Source: Tsuneonella deserti
Lineage (GTDB): Bacteria > Pseudomonadota > Alphaproteobacteria > Sphingomonadales > Sphingomonadaceae
Reading direction: 5' to 3'
Length of the DNA: 64,000 bases
Assembly (NCBI RefSeq): GCF_014644315.1
Contig: NZ_BMKL01000001.1
Location: 2,119,001-2,183,000, forward strand
The notes beneath the pieces were generated by a model. It did no database searches. It worked only from the letters and a program-made list of their open reading frames with translations, and was not told where the DNA came from. How positions within the stretch are numbered: position 1 is the stretch's first letter; every line of letters starts with the position of its first letter. A program made the position numbers and the translations under genes. Positions 43,905-52,754 of the stretch are shown here, in pieces.

Positions 43905-45992
43905 ATGAACCTGTCCGACTTCCGCCGCACACTGCTGGTCGCCACCACATTCGCGACCAGCGCCCCGCTGCTGGCGGATGATGCAGGCCCGGGCGACTAT
44001 CTTGCCGAGGGCATCCTCGTGGTGGGCCAACGCGATGGTTATGCCACCGATGACGGGTCGAGCGGAACGAAGACGCCCACCCCGCTTATCGACGTGCCGC
44101 AGACGGTCTCCACCATTACGGAGGACCAGATCGACGACCAGGCGATCACGCAGCTTGCCGATGCGCTGCGCTATGTGCCGGGAGTGTCGTTAAGCACCGG
44201 CGAGGGTCACCGCGATGCTATCTACATCCGCGGCCAGTCCAGTACGGCCGATTTCTACCTCGATGGCCTGCGCGACGATGCGCAGTACTACCGCCCGCTC
44301 TACAACGTCGACCGAGTGGAGGTGCTCAAGGGCGCGAACGCGCTCATCTTCGGGCGCGGTGGCGGCGGCGGGGTCATCAACCGCGTCAGCAAGGTGGCGG
44401 ACCCGCTGCACCCCGCACTGACTCTCGATGGCGGGATCGACAGCTTCGGCGCCTTCTCCATTGCTCTCGACGCGAACCAGCCGCTGACCAACGGCGTCGG
44501 CGCGCGGATCAACGCGATCTATGAGGACATCGACAACAGCCGCGACTTCATGAGCGGGCGGTTCATCGGCATCTCACCCACCGTGACCGCAGAACTGAGC
44601 GAACGCACCCGCGTATCCGCGTTCTATACCTACGACGATGATGAGCGGACCACGGACCGGGGCGTACCATCGCTCAGTGGCGCGCCATTGACCGGCTTCG
44701 ACAGGACCTTTTTCGGCGACCCGGATTTCAACCGCTCAACCAACGTGGCACACATTGCGCGGCTGCGCCTTGATCATGAATTCACTGACAGCCTCAGCGC
44801 CAATCTTACGGGCCAGTTCGCGGACTACGACAAGTTCTACGCCAACGTGACACCCAGCAGCACCGACGGCACCACCGTGACACTCGGCGGCTACAGCAGC
44901 CGGACCGACCGGCGCAACTGGATCGGCCAGGGCAACCTGGTGTGGACGGCGCAGACCGGGCCGGTGGGCCACACCGTGCTCGCGGGCTTCGAAGCGGGCG
45001 ACCAGGAAACCATCGCGGACCGGGGCGAGGTTGGTTTCGGCGGAGGCCTGCGCACCGTAACCGTGCCGCTGGCGCGGCGGCTGGCGCTGCCCGCCGTGAC
45101 CGACGCCGAAATCTCGCGCCGCACCTCTTCCGATCTCACGTTCGTTTCGGGCTACCTGCAGGACCAGGTGGCAATCGGGCAGCACCTGCAGCTCATCGCC
45201 GGGGTGCGTTATGACGAGTTCACCCTAGATACCGTCAATCTGCTGAACGGACAGGCCCTTTCACGGACAGATCGCAAGTGGAGCCCGCGCCTCGGCGTGG
45301 TCGTGAAGCCGATGCAGACGCTGTCCCTCTATGCCAGCTACGCAACGAGCTTCCTGCCCCAGTCGGGCGATCAGTTCACCACGCTTGACGCCAATACCGC
45401 CAACCTCGAGCCGGAGAAGTTCCGCAACCTGGAACTCGGCGCCAAGTGGGCGATCCATCGAAACCTGTTCGCCACGGCCTCGGTCTTCCAACTCGATCGC
45501 ACCAACACCCGCGCGGCCGATCCGGCCAATCCGGGTCTCGTGGTCCTCACCGGGGAGGCGCGCGTCTCCGGCTTCGAGGCGAGCATCGCCGGGCGTCTGG
45601 CGCGCAACTGGCAGGTCACGGCAGGCTACACTTATCTCGATGGTGAAATCCGCTCCGATACCAGCGCGGCACCGGCGGGCCGCCGGCTGCAGCAACTCCC
45701 CCGCCACCAGGCGAGCGCGTGGACCCGCTACGACGTGACGTCCACCTTCGGCGTCGGGCTCGGCGCGATCTATCAGGGCAAGCAGTTCGCCTCGATCAGC
45801 AACGCCGTCACCCTGCCCGACTGGGTGCGGTTCGATGCGGCGGCGTTCTGGGACGTTGGCCCCCGACTCGCGCTGCAGGTGAACGTCGAGAACCTGTTCG
45901 ACGCGGACTATTTTTCGAGCGCGCACGGCGACAACAACATCGCGCCGGGCGAGCCGCTCAGCGTCCGCTTCGGGGTGCGGCTGAAGCTTTAG
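43905..45992 (+). CDS. TonB-dependent siderophore receptor
   Basis: 695 residues from ATG 43905 (AAAAGGG upstream); ATG 43875 would add ten residues and overlap a Fur-like site. Signal peptide ending LLA at about 26. The plug domain has LIDVPQTVSTITEDQIDD, LRYVPGVSLSTGEG and VEVLKGANALIFGRGGGGG, typical of the catecholate/hydroxamate siderophore receptor branch. The barrel closes with FGVRLKL. Iron-dependent control by Fur is supported by the palindrome upstream. No siderophore synthesis genes are adjacent. Confidence 0.92.
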   Translation: MNLSDFRRTLLVATTFATSAPLLADDAGPGDYLAEGILVVGQRDGYATDDGSSGTKTPTPLIDVPQTVSTITEDQIDDQAITQLADALRYVPGVSLSTGEGHRDAIYIRGQSSTADFYLDGLRDDAQYYRPLYNVDRVEVLKGANALIFGRGGGGGVINRVSKVADPLHPALTLDGGIDSFGAFSIALDANQPLTNGVGARINAIYEDIDNSRDFMSGRFIGISPTVTAELSERTRVSAFYTYDDDERTTDRGVPSLSGAPLTGFDRTFFGDPDFNRSTNVAHIARLRLDHEFTDSLSANLTGQFADYDKFYANVTPSSTDGTTVTLGGYSSRTDRRNWIGQGNLVWTAQTGPVGHTVLAGFEAGDQETIADRGEVGFGGGLRTVTVPLARRLALPAVTDAEISRRTSSDLTFVSGYLQDQVAIGQHLQLIAGVRYDEFTLDTVNLLNGQALSRTDRKWSPRLGVVVKPMQTLSLYASYATSFLPQSGDQFTTLDANTANLEPEKFRNLELGAKWAIHRNLFATASVFQLDRTNTRAADPANPGLVVLTGEARVSGFEASIAGRLARNWQVTAGYTYLDGEIRSDTSAAPAGRRLQQLPRHQASAWTRYDVTSTFGVGLGAIYQGKQFASISNAVTLPDWVRFDAAAFWDVGPRLALQVNVENLFDADYFSSAHGDNNIAPGEPLSVRFGVRLKL

Positions 45993-46534
45993 GGCTTGTT
46001 CCCCGGGTTCATCGCGGGGACCTCGCGTGCGGCGTCCTCCGCGCTGATACCCGGCGCGGGCGCGGCACTGATCGTCTCCTCGCGCCGGGCCACGCGCGCG
46101 GCTAGCTGGACCGCGCGCACGAGCCGCGGGTAGACTCCGCAGCGGCACAGGTTGGGCAGCGCTGCCTTGATCTCGTCCACGCCCGGATCGGGGTTGCGCG
46201 CCAGTAGCGCGGCCGCAGCCATGGCGATGCCGGGAGTGCAGAAGCCGCACTGAATCGCTTGTTCGGCGACCAGCGCCTGCTGCACCGGATGGCTGCGGTC
46301 GCGGCTCAAACCTTCGATGGTGACGACGTGGCGCCCCTCACTCTCGGCTACCGTGACGAGGCAGCTCCGCAGCGCCTCGCCATCGACGATCACGGTGCAG
46401 GCATGGCAATCGCCCACCCCGCAGCCGTATTTCGTGCCGGTGAGGTTGGCCGCATCGCGCAGCGCCCACAGCAACGGGGTCTGCGGATCGACGTCGAAGC
46501 GAACCGGCCGTCCGTTGACGGTGAGCGCGGTCAC
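45989..46534 (-). CDS. Orphan 2Fe-2S subunit of a molybdo-hydroxylase
   Basis: 181 residues with both Fe-S domains: the plant-type ferredoxin motif CGVGDCHACTVIVDG with its fourth Cys in ALRSC, and the helical domain motif CGFCTPGIAMAAAALL followed by LCRCGVYPR. It is the small subunit of xanthine-dehydrogenase or isoquinoline-1-oxidoreductase type enzymes. The large molybdopterin subunit is not present on either side. Its stop overlaps the convergent receptor stop. The ~30 C-terminal residues are low complexity. Confidence 0.9.
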   Translation of the reverse strand: MTALTVNGRPVRFDVDPQTPLLWALRDAANLTGTKYGCGVGDCHACTVIVDGEALRSCLVTVAESEGRHVVTIEGLSRDRSHPVQQALVAEQAIQCGFCTPGIAMAAAALLARNPDPGVDEIKAALPNLCRCGVYPRLVRAVQLAARVARREETISAAPAPGISAEDAAREVPAMNPGNKP

Positions 46535-46571
46535 CAGCAGCCCCCTTTAGTCGAACCCGCCCGCCAGGCGC

Positions 46572-47330
46572 TCAGTCGCGCCACGAACGGTCGATGCGGT
46601 CGATCTTGCGCTTCCACGCTTCGAAATCGGCCTTGCCCGGACCGCCCGGCAGCGCAACCTGGCCCAGATCGCGCTGGTGCACGTCGATAACTTCCTGCGG
46701 TACGGTGATCGGCTCGCCTTGAGAAAGCGTCGCGATCTGGATCTCGCACGCCCGCTGGAGCGACCAAGCGGTAACGAACATCTCCGCTATCGTTCGCCCA
46801 AGCACGACCGGCCCGTGGTTGCGCAGCATCAGGATGCGTTTGCCGGAAAGGTTCGCCAGCAGGCGCTCGCCCTCCTCCTCGCGCACAGTCACGCCTTCGA
46901 AATCGTGATAGCCGATCTGGCCCTGGAAGTTGCAGGCGTAGAAGCTGATGGGAAGCAGGCCGCCCTTGTGGCTCGACACCGCCATCCCTTCGGTCGTGTG
47001 GGTGTGGCAGATCGCGTGTGCGCTCTCGATGTGGCGGTGGAAATAGGCGTGTTGCGTGAAGCCCGCCTTGTTCACCGGGTAGTTGCCGGCCAGCACATTG
47101 CCATCGATGTCGATCTTGACGAGGTTCGATGCGGTCACCTCGTCGTACATCAGCCCGAACGGATTGATGAGGAAGGCGCCGTCTTCGCCCGGCACCTTGA
47201 CGCTGATGTGATTGTAGATCGATTCCGACCAGCCGAGGTGGTCGAAGATGCGGTAGCACGCAGCCAGATCCAGACGGGCTTCCCATTCGGCATCACTGCA
47301 TTCGATCCGCGGCTTGAGCTGGGTGGCCAT
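46572..47330 (-). CDS. Class II aldolase/adducin family protein
   Basis: 252 residues from ATG 47330 with an excellent AAGGAGAG site. The family zinc ligands are in HRHIESAHAICHTHT (H-x-H region) and LMLRNHGPVVLG (distal His). NHISVKVPG and INPFGLMYDEVTASNLVKID are typical of the adducin-head branch rather than of FucA. The substrate is unknown; decarboxylase or aldolase activity is possible. Upstream of the 2Fe-2S gene by about 37 bases in the same direction. Confidence 0.9.
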   Translation of the reverse strand: MATQLKPRIECSDAEWEARLDLAACYRIFDHLGWSESIYNHISVKVPGEDGAFLINPFGLMYDEVTASNLVKIDIDGNVLAGNYPVNKAGFTQHAYFHRHIESAHAICHTHTTEGMAVSSHKGGLLPISFYACNFQGQIGYHDFEGVTVREEEGERLLANLSGKRILMLRNHGPVVLGRTIAEMFVTAWSLQRACEIQIATLSQGEPITVPQEVIDVHQRDLGQVALPGGPGKADFEAWKRKIDRIDRSWRD

Positions 47331-47488
47331 CGTACTCTCCTTCTGCATCGGTCTCTTGTGGCTACTTATCGCACACCGGCTCTTCAAGTGCCAACAGCGG
47401 GAACCTGGCAAGGTCGGGCGGCGCCCGCGCTTACGGGGAGTTAACCATCGCGCGCCCATAGCTCTCGTCAACTTAACCGGGGGCATTG

Positions 47489-49846
47489 ATGGACGATCTT
47501 CTGGCCGAATTCCTGGCCGAAACGCGCGAGATGCTCGGTGCGGTCGGCAGCGAACTGGTCGCGTGGGAAGCCGATCCCGCGGACAGGGCGCGGCTCGATG
47601 CGATCTTTCGGTTCGTCCATACGGTGAAAGGCAACTGCGGCTTCTTCGACTTCCCGCGGCTCGAGGCCTTGAGCCACGCGGCCGAGGATGCGCTGGCGGA
47701 AGTACGCGCGGGTCGCCGATCGGCCAGTCCGCGCCTTGTCACCGCGGTGCTCGCGATCGTGGACCGTATTGGCATGATGATCGACGCGATCGAGGCTGGA
47801 GAGGAAATACCGGCACGCGGAGATGAGGTTCTGATAGCCGCTCTGGAACCAGATAGCGACGATACGGCCGAAGCGATAAACGGCGACACCCCGGATGCGC
47901 ATGGCGCGCGTGCCGCCGCTCCCGGAACAGGGAGTCAGCGTTCGATTCGCTTGCCCATAGGTTTGCTCGACAGCGTGATGAGCAGCGTGTCCGATCTCGT
48001 CCTTGCCCGTAACGATCTCTCGCGCCGCATGCGCGATGCGGGGGTCGACCCGGCTGTGCAGGGGCCCTTCGAACGCCTTTCGACCATCCTCGACCAGGTG
48101 CGCGAGGCCGTGACGCGCATGCGCATGCAGCGCATCGAGCACCTGTTCGGAGCATTGCCCCGGCTGGTGCGCGACCTTTCGGCCGAGCTCGGCAAGCAAG
48201 TGATGATCGATCTCGAGGGCGGCGACGTGGAACTCGATCGCGAAATGGTCGAGATGATCCGCGATCCACTTACGCACATCATCCGCAACGCCATCGACCA
48301 CGGTGTCGAAACGCCCTCCCAGCGACTTGCCGCGGGTAAGCGGGAGATCGGAACACTGCACATCTCAGCTCGGCAGAGCGGCAACCGGATCATGCTGGCA
48401 ATCGCCGACGATGGCCGCGGCATCGACAGTGCACGGCTGGTCGAAAAGGCCATAGCTGCGGGCGCCCTGAGCCGGGCCGAGGCCGACGCGCTCGACGAAG
48501 CCGGGCGGCAGTCCCTCATCTTCGAGCCCGGCATCTCCACGGCCGCCGAAGTGACCTCGGTTTCGGGCCGGGGGGTCGGGATGGACGTGGTCCGCGCGAA
48601 TATCGAGCGCGTGGGCGGAACCATCGAGGTTTCCAGCTTGCCGGCCGAGGGCACCCGCATCGTCCTCAGCCTCCCATTGACCCTCAGCATCATCCCATCG
48701 CTCACCGTGGGAGCTGGCGACCAACTGTTCGCCATGCCGCGCTCCTATGTCGAGGAGATCGTCCATGGGCGCGCGGGGCACATTGAGTTTGCCCGCGCTG
48801 GCGATGCGGTACTGGTCACGGTACGGGGCAAGCGCGTCGCCTGCCTTTCGCTCGCCGCGCAACTCGGGTTCTCCAATCCGCTGCCGCCCGAAGACAGCAC
48901 ACTGGTTCTTGCCCGGCTTGCCGGTGGCGACCTGTTCGCTCTCGCCGTCGACCGCATTTTCGATCACGAGGAACTGGTGATCAAGCCGCTGGCTCCGGCG
49001 GTGATGGCCACGGGTCTTTACGCGGGCAGCACATTGCTCGACGATGGACACCCCGTGCTCATGCTCGATGTTGCGGGAATTGCCCGCAAGGCCAACCTCG
49101 CCGGCGGCAGCAAACGCGTACGGGTGGCCGAGGATGGCCTCGAGACGAAGACGCATCGCGGCACGCCGGCACTCCTCTTCGTTGGGCTGGACGGCGCCCG
49201 CCGGGCGGTGCGCCTCGGTGCGATCCGCCGGATCGAACGAGTCGCCGCGAGCGGTATCGACCTTGCCTGCGATCCACCGCGTGTCGTGATCGGCGACATG
49301 CTGCTGCCCCTCGCCGGCATTGAAAGCGGCGATGCGATACCGGCCGACCAGGTGAGCATGCTGAGACTGGGCGACGGCGCGAGCGAGATCGCGTTTGCCA
49401 TCGCCCGCATAGTCGACACGGTAGAGCTCCCGCCAGATATTGCGCCCGCGCGGCGGGGCGGCGTGTCCGAAGGGACCGCGCTGATCGGCGGCCTTCCTGC
49501 AGAGGTCGTCGATACGCACTGGCTCTTCGCCAGTCTGGCCGCTCCGCCCCGCGCGCTCGATCCGCCACTTTGCAGACTGCCTCGTGATGACCAGTGGGCG
49601 CGCACGATCCTCGCTCCCCTGATCGAGAACGCGGGATACCGCGTGGTTGACGAGACTTTCGAGGGGCCGGCCGACGTCACGATCGCCACCCAGGCTGACC
49701 CCGTGCCTGACATGGGCACAGGCTTGGTCATCACCCTGTGTGCCGACCCCGAACAGGCGACCCGCCTGCCCGGAGCGCTCTATCGTTACGACCGAGCCGG
49801 TCTCCTTGCAGCGCTCGCCGCACTCCGCGGAGGGAGGGCGGCATGA
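47489..49846 (+). CDS. cheA: Chemotaxis histidine kinase CheA with C-terminal extension
   Basis: 785 residues. HPt domain with His44 in RFVHTVKGNCGFF; a linker without a clear P2 domain (about 105-150); dimerisation helices (about 152-225); HATPase with HIIRNAIDHGVE, ADDGRGID and GRGVGMDVV; a first CheW-like domain (about 395-535); a second CheW-like domain (about 558-685); and a C-terminal degenerate receiver (about 700-785, WARTILAPLIENAGYRVV) in which the phosphoacceptor aspartate is replaced (ADVTIATQ). It phosphorylates CheY and CheB. A TTG at 47486 precedes the chosen ATG. First gene of the signalling operon. Confidence 0.95.
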   Translation: MDDLLAEFLAETREMLGAVGSELVAWEADPADRARLDAIFRFVHTVKGNCGFFDFPRLEALSHAAEDALAEVRAGRRSASPRLVTAVLAIVDRIGMMIDAIEAGEEIPARGDEVLIAALEPDSDDTAEAINGDTPDAHGARAAAPGTGSQRSIRLPIGLLDSVMSSVSDLVLARNDLSRRMRDAGVDPAVQGPFERLSTILDQVREAVTRMRMQRIEHLFGALPRLVRDLSAELGKQVMIDLEGGDVELDREMVEMIRDPLTHIIRNAIDHGVETPSQRLAAGKREIGTLHISARQSGNRIMLAIADDGRGIDSARLVEKAIAAGALSRAEADALDEAGRQSLIFEPGISTAAEVTSVSGRGVGMDVVRANIERVGGTIEVSSLPAEGTRIVLSLPLTLSIIPSLTVGAGDQLFAMPRSYVEEIVHGRAGHIEFARAGDAVLVTVRGKRVACLSLAAQLGFSNPLPPEDSTLVLARLAGGDLFALAVDRIFDHEELVIKPLAPAVMATGLYAGSTLLDDGHPVLMLDVAGIARKANLAGGSKRVRVAEDGLETKTHRGTPALLFVGLDGARRAVRLGAIRRIERVAASGIDLACDPPRVVIGDMLLPLAGIESGDAIPADQVSMLRLGDGASEIAFAIARIVDTVELPPDIAPARRGGVSEGTALIGGLPAEVVDTHWLFASLAAPPRALDPPLCRLPRDDQWARTILAPLIENAGYRVVDETFEGPADVTIATQADPVPDMGTGLVITLCADPEQATRLPGALYRYDRAGLLAALAALRGGRAA

Positions 49847-50280
49847 GCGGTCTTGTTCTTCTTCTTGAGATTGCGGACCGCCGCGCCGCCCTGCGCACGA
49901 GCGAGGTCCAGTCCGTCGTCGAACTGGAAGCGGTTTGTCCCGTTCCGGGCGCACCCGATTTCGTGCTCGGTTTGACCGCTCTGCGCTCAAGCACGCTCAC
50001 GGTGGTCGATGCGGGTGCGGCCATGGGCCTTCGCCCCCGCGGGCCGTTGGGCTCGGACGCCCGGGCGGTAGTCGTCGACCACGCGGGCCATCGCTATGCT
50101 CTGGTTGTCGACGCGATAGACGATGTGGCGGAAGCACTAGGCGATCCGGTACCGGTTCCCGGCGAGGCTGGGCCCGGCTGGCAACGCGCCAGCGACGGCT
50201 TGATCGAAACGGAGCGTGGCCCGGCGCTGCTTCTCCAGCTTGAAACGGTCCTGGCCGGACCCGTCGCGGCCGCGGCTTAA
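49843..50280 (+). CDS. cheW: Chemotaxis coupling protein CheW
   Basis: 145 residues forming a single CheW/SH3-like domain with the order LLLEIADRRAALRTSEVQSVVEL, PGAPDFVLGLTALRSSTLTVVD and GHRYALVVDAIDDVAE, as in CheW family adaptors that bridge receptors and CheA. It overlaps the cheA stop as ATGA. The sequence is somewhat shorter than E. coli CheW but complete. Confidence 0.92.
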   Translation: MSGLVLLLEIADRRAALRTSEVQSVVELEAVCPVPGAPDFVLGLTALRSSTLTVVDAGAAMGLRPRGPLGSDARAVVVDHAGHRYALVVDAIDDVAEALGDPVPVPGEAGPGWQRASDGLIETERGPALLLQLETVLAGPVAAAA

Positions 50281-50338
50281 TCGAATGGTTACGGCTCCTG
50301 CCTAGCACCGGTCAAAACAAGACCAGGATCGCACCTTC

Positions 50339-50704
50339 ATGAAAGACTGCCTCATCGTCGATGATTCCCGGGTGATCCGCAAAGTTTCGCGGCACATCCT
50401 CGAATCGCTCGGCTTTGCCGTCGACGAGGCCGAGAATGGCCGCGAGGGGCTGGAGCGCTGCATCGAGCGCATGCCCGACGTGATCCTGCTCGACTGGAAC
50501 ATGCCGGTGATGAGCGGCATCGAATTCATCGTCCATCTTCGCCAGCGGCCCGGCGGCGACCGGCCTAAAGTCGTGTTCTGCACCACGGAGAACGACGTGG
50601 CGCATATCCGCGAAGCGATTAGCGCCGGCGCGGACGAATACGTGATGAAGCCGTTCGACCACGAGACGCTGCAGATCAAGCTTCAGCTTGTCGGGTTCGC
50701 CTGA
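50339..50704 (+). CDS. cheY: Response regulator CheY
   Basis: 121 residues, a single receiver domain. Acid pocket Asp8 and Asp9, phosphoacceptor Asp52 in LLDWNMPVMSG, the Thr pair near 82-83 and Lys104 in MKPFD are all present. It is the output of the operon, probably binding a motor or other target. Its start has AGGA about nine bases upstream; 58 bases separate it from cheW. Confidence 0.95.
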   Translation: MKDCLIVDDSRVIRKVSRHILESLGFAVDEAENGREGLERCIERMPDVILLDWNMPVMSGIEFIVHLRQRPGGDRPKVVFCTTENDVAHIREAISAGADEYVMKPFDHETLQIKLQLVGFA

Positions 50705-50714
50705 GGCGCGGGTC

Positions 50715-51830
50715 ATGAACGGGCTAGCCCCTGACCCCGGCCCGCAGCGTGCAGGGCCGGCGGCTGGCCGTCGCGCCATACGGGTGATGATCGTCGATGA
50801 TTCGCTCGTCGCGCGCACAGTCCTTTCGCGCATCGTCGAGGCTGAGCCGGATTGCGAAATCGTGGCGAAGGCGACCACCGGCGAAATGGCAATCGCACGG
50901 CTGGCCGAGACCCCTGTCGATGTCATCCTGCTCGATCTCGAAATGCCCGGCATGGGAGGAATCGGTGCTCTCCCGAAAATTCTCGAAATGGCCGAGGGAG
51001 GCCAAGTGCTGGTCGTCTCCTCGTTGACCGCAGAGGGCGCGGAGCACACGCTCTCCGCTCTTTCAATGGGCGCTGCCGACACCCTCCTCAAGCCGCGCGC
51101 GGGCGAATTCGGGACCGATTATGCCCAGGCCCTTGTGGCCAAGATCCGCGCGTTGGCACGACGTCCACGGGCCGCGGAGGAACCGCTGCGCCGTCCTCCG
51201 TCTCCGGCGACCCGGGCATCGCGATCCAGTCCGCGTGAGGAGCCGCTCGCCCTCGCGATCGGCGCATCCACCGGCGGCATTCACGCGCTGTGTCTGCTGC
51301 TCGGCGCCCTGCCCAAGTCGTTCGACTTGCCAATCCTGGTCGTTCAACACCTTCCCGAAAGCTTCATGGAAACGCTCGCCCGGCAACTGTCCGGCGCGGC
51401 TGGCCGACCTGCGGTAGTGGCGGGCGCCGGAACCCCGATCGAGCGCGGACGCATCCACGTCGCCCCCGGACAGGGCCATATGATCGTTCGGCGAGAGGGG
51501 CCCCTGCTCGTTACCGGCGTGTCGCATCACGCGGTTCCCAGTGGCTGCGTTCCTTCGGTCGACCCGCTCTTCGAATCGCTGGCCGATGCCGTTGGCGCAA
51601 GAGCGTTGGGTGTCGTCCTTTCGGGAATGGGCAGAGACGGCGCGATCGGCGCCGCTCGCCTTGTCCAGGCTGGCGGTATCCTGTTCGCGCAGGACGCAGC
51701 GAGTTCCGCGGTCTGGGGCATGCCCCGCGCGGTGGCCGAGGCCGGCCTTGCGACTGCGGTGCTGCCGCCCGAGCAGATTGCCGCTCGGCTGGCGGCAATC
51801 CCGTCGCAGATCCGGGCGGTCAGCGCATGA
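50715..51830 (+). CDS. cheB: Chemotaxis protein-glutamate methylesterase CheB
   Basis: 371 residues from ATG 50715. N-terminal receiver with Asp74 in ILLDLEMPGMGG; a proline-rich linker (about 150-178); and the methylesterase domain with the catalytic triad Ser185 in AIGASTGG, His212 in VVQHLPE and Asp308 in SGMGRDG. It demethylates and deamidates receptor glutamates. It lies ten bases after cheY and overlaps cheR by four bases. Confidence 0.95.
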   Translation: MNGLAPDPGPQRAGPAAGRRAIRVMIVDDSLVARTVLSRIVEAEPDCEIVAKATTGEMAIARLAETPVDVILLDLEMPGMGGIGALPKILEMAEGGQVLVVSSLTAEGAEHTLSALSMGAADTLLKPRAGEFGTDYAQALVAKIRALARRPRAAEEPLRRPPSPATRASRSSPREEPLALAIGASTGGIHALCLLLGALPKSFDLPILVVQHLPESFMETLARQLSGAAGRPAVVAGAGTPIERGRIHVAPGQGHMIVRREGPLLVTGVSHHAVPSGCVPSVDPLFESLADAVGARALGVVLSGMGRDGAIGAARLVQAGGILFAQDAASSAVWGMPRAVAEAGLATAVLPPEQIAARLAAIPSQIRAVSA

Positions 51831-52672
51831 GCGAGATTTCCCACCGGATCATCTCGGATCTCCTGTTCGCGCGCACCGGACAGCAGCTTACGGCGAACCG
51901 CCGCTGGCGCATCGACACGGCGCTGTCCGGGCTGTTTCGCAAACGTGGCATATCCAACCTCGATCAACTCGTGTGCCTTCTTGCGGACGCCAACGAGGAG
52001 CGGCTCGCGCTCGAGGTGGTGGAGGCATTGCTCAACAACGAAACCTATTTCTTCCGCGACCGCATCATGTTCGATCTGCTCGGCTCGCAGGTCCTGCCGG
52101 ATCTGGCTGCCAAGCGCGCCGACGTTCGCCGGCTGTCGATCTGGTCCGCCGGGTGCTCGACGGGGCAGGAGGCGCTTTCGTTGGCAATGCTGTTCGCCGA
52201 ACAGCCCGAGCGATGGAAGGGCTGGCGGATCGAGATTCTCGGCACCGACATCTCGGGCCGTGCCGTCGCCGCGGCGCGCAGCGGTGTCTACAACCAGTTC
52301 GAAATTCAGCGCGGACTCGGCGTCTCGCAAATGCTGCGCTGGTTCGTCGAGACGCCCGACGGCTGGCGCCCCCGGTCCGAGCTGCGGCGCCCGGTCCGCT
52401 TCGAACAGCGCAACGTGCTTGATGCGCCCCCGGCCCCCGGCCGGTTCGATCTGGTCCTCTGCCGCAACGTCCTGCTTTATTTCGCCCCGGCCAATCGCAA
52501 CCGGGCATTCGGGCGGTTGGCCGAAGCGACTGCCCCCGATGGCTGGCTGATGATTGGTGCAGGCGAGACGGTCAGCGGTCACTCAAGTTCCTTTGCCCCG
52601 GCGTGCGACACCAGCGGGCTCTATCGCCGAGCGGAGCCACTCACAGCTGCGCTACGGGCGGCCAAAGGGTAA
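51827..52672 (+). CDS. cheR: Chemotaxis protein methyltransferase CheR
   Basis: 281 residues. N-terminal alpha domain, then the SAM-binding domain with IWSAGCSTGQEALSLAML, ILGTDISGRAV and LVLCRNVLLYF, all CheR hallmarks; ALLNNETYFFRD precedes them. It methylates receptor glutamates in opposition to CheB. Overlaps cheB by ATGA. No C-terminal TPR or pentapeptide-binding extension is present. Confidence 0.95.
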   Translation: MSEISHRIISDLLFARTGQQLTANRRWRIDTALSGLFRKRGISNLDQLVCLLADANEERLALEVVEALLNNETYFFRDRIMFDLLGSQVLPDLAAKRADVRRLSIWSAGCSTGQEALSLAMLFAEQPERWKGWRIEILGTDISGRAVAAARSGVYNQFEIQRGLGVSQMLRWFVETPDGWRPRSELRRPVRFEQRNVLDAPPAPGRFDLVLCRNVLLYFAPANRNRAFGRLAEATAPDGWLMIGAGETVSGHSSSFAPACDTSGLYRRAEPLTAALRAAKG

Positions 52673-52754
52673 ATTTCGGCTTAGCAGTTCGTTAGGCAAT
52701 CCCGGCCTATGCTTTGATCAGGCACGGGTCTTCGACAGTGCCCGGGGGGTCGGG

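Noticed and set aside
48365..49990. 541-residue minus-strand ORF opposite cheA and cheW
   Set aside because: Crosses two real genes and has no domain signal.
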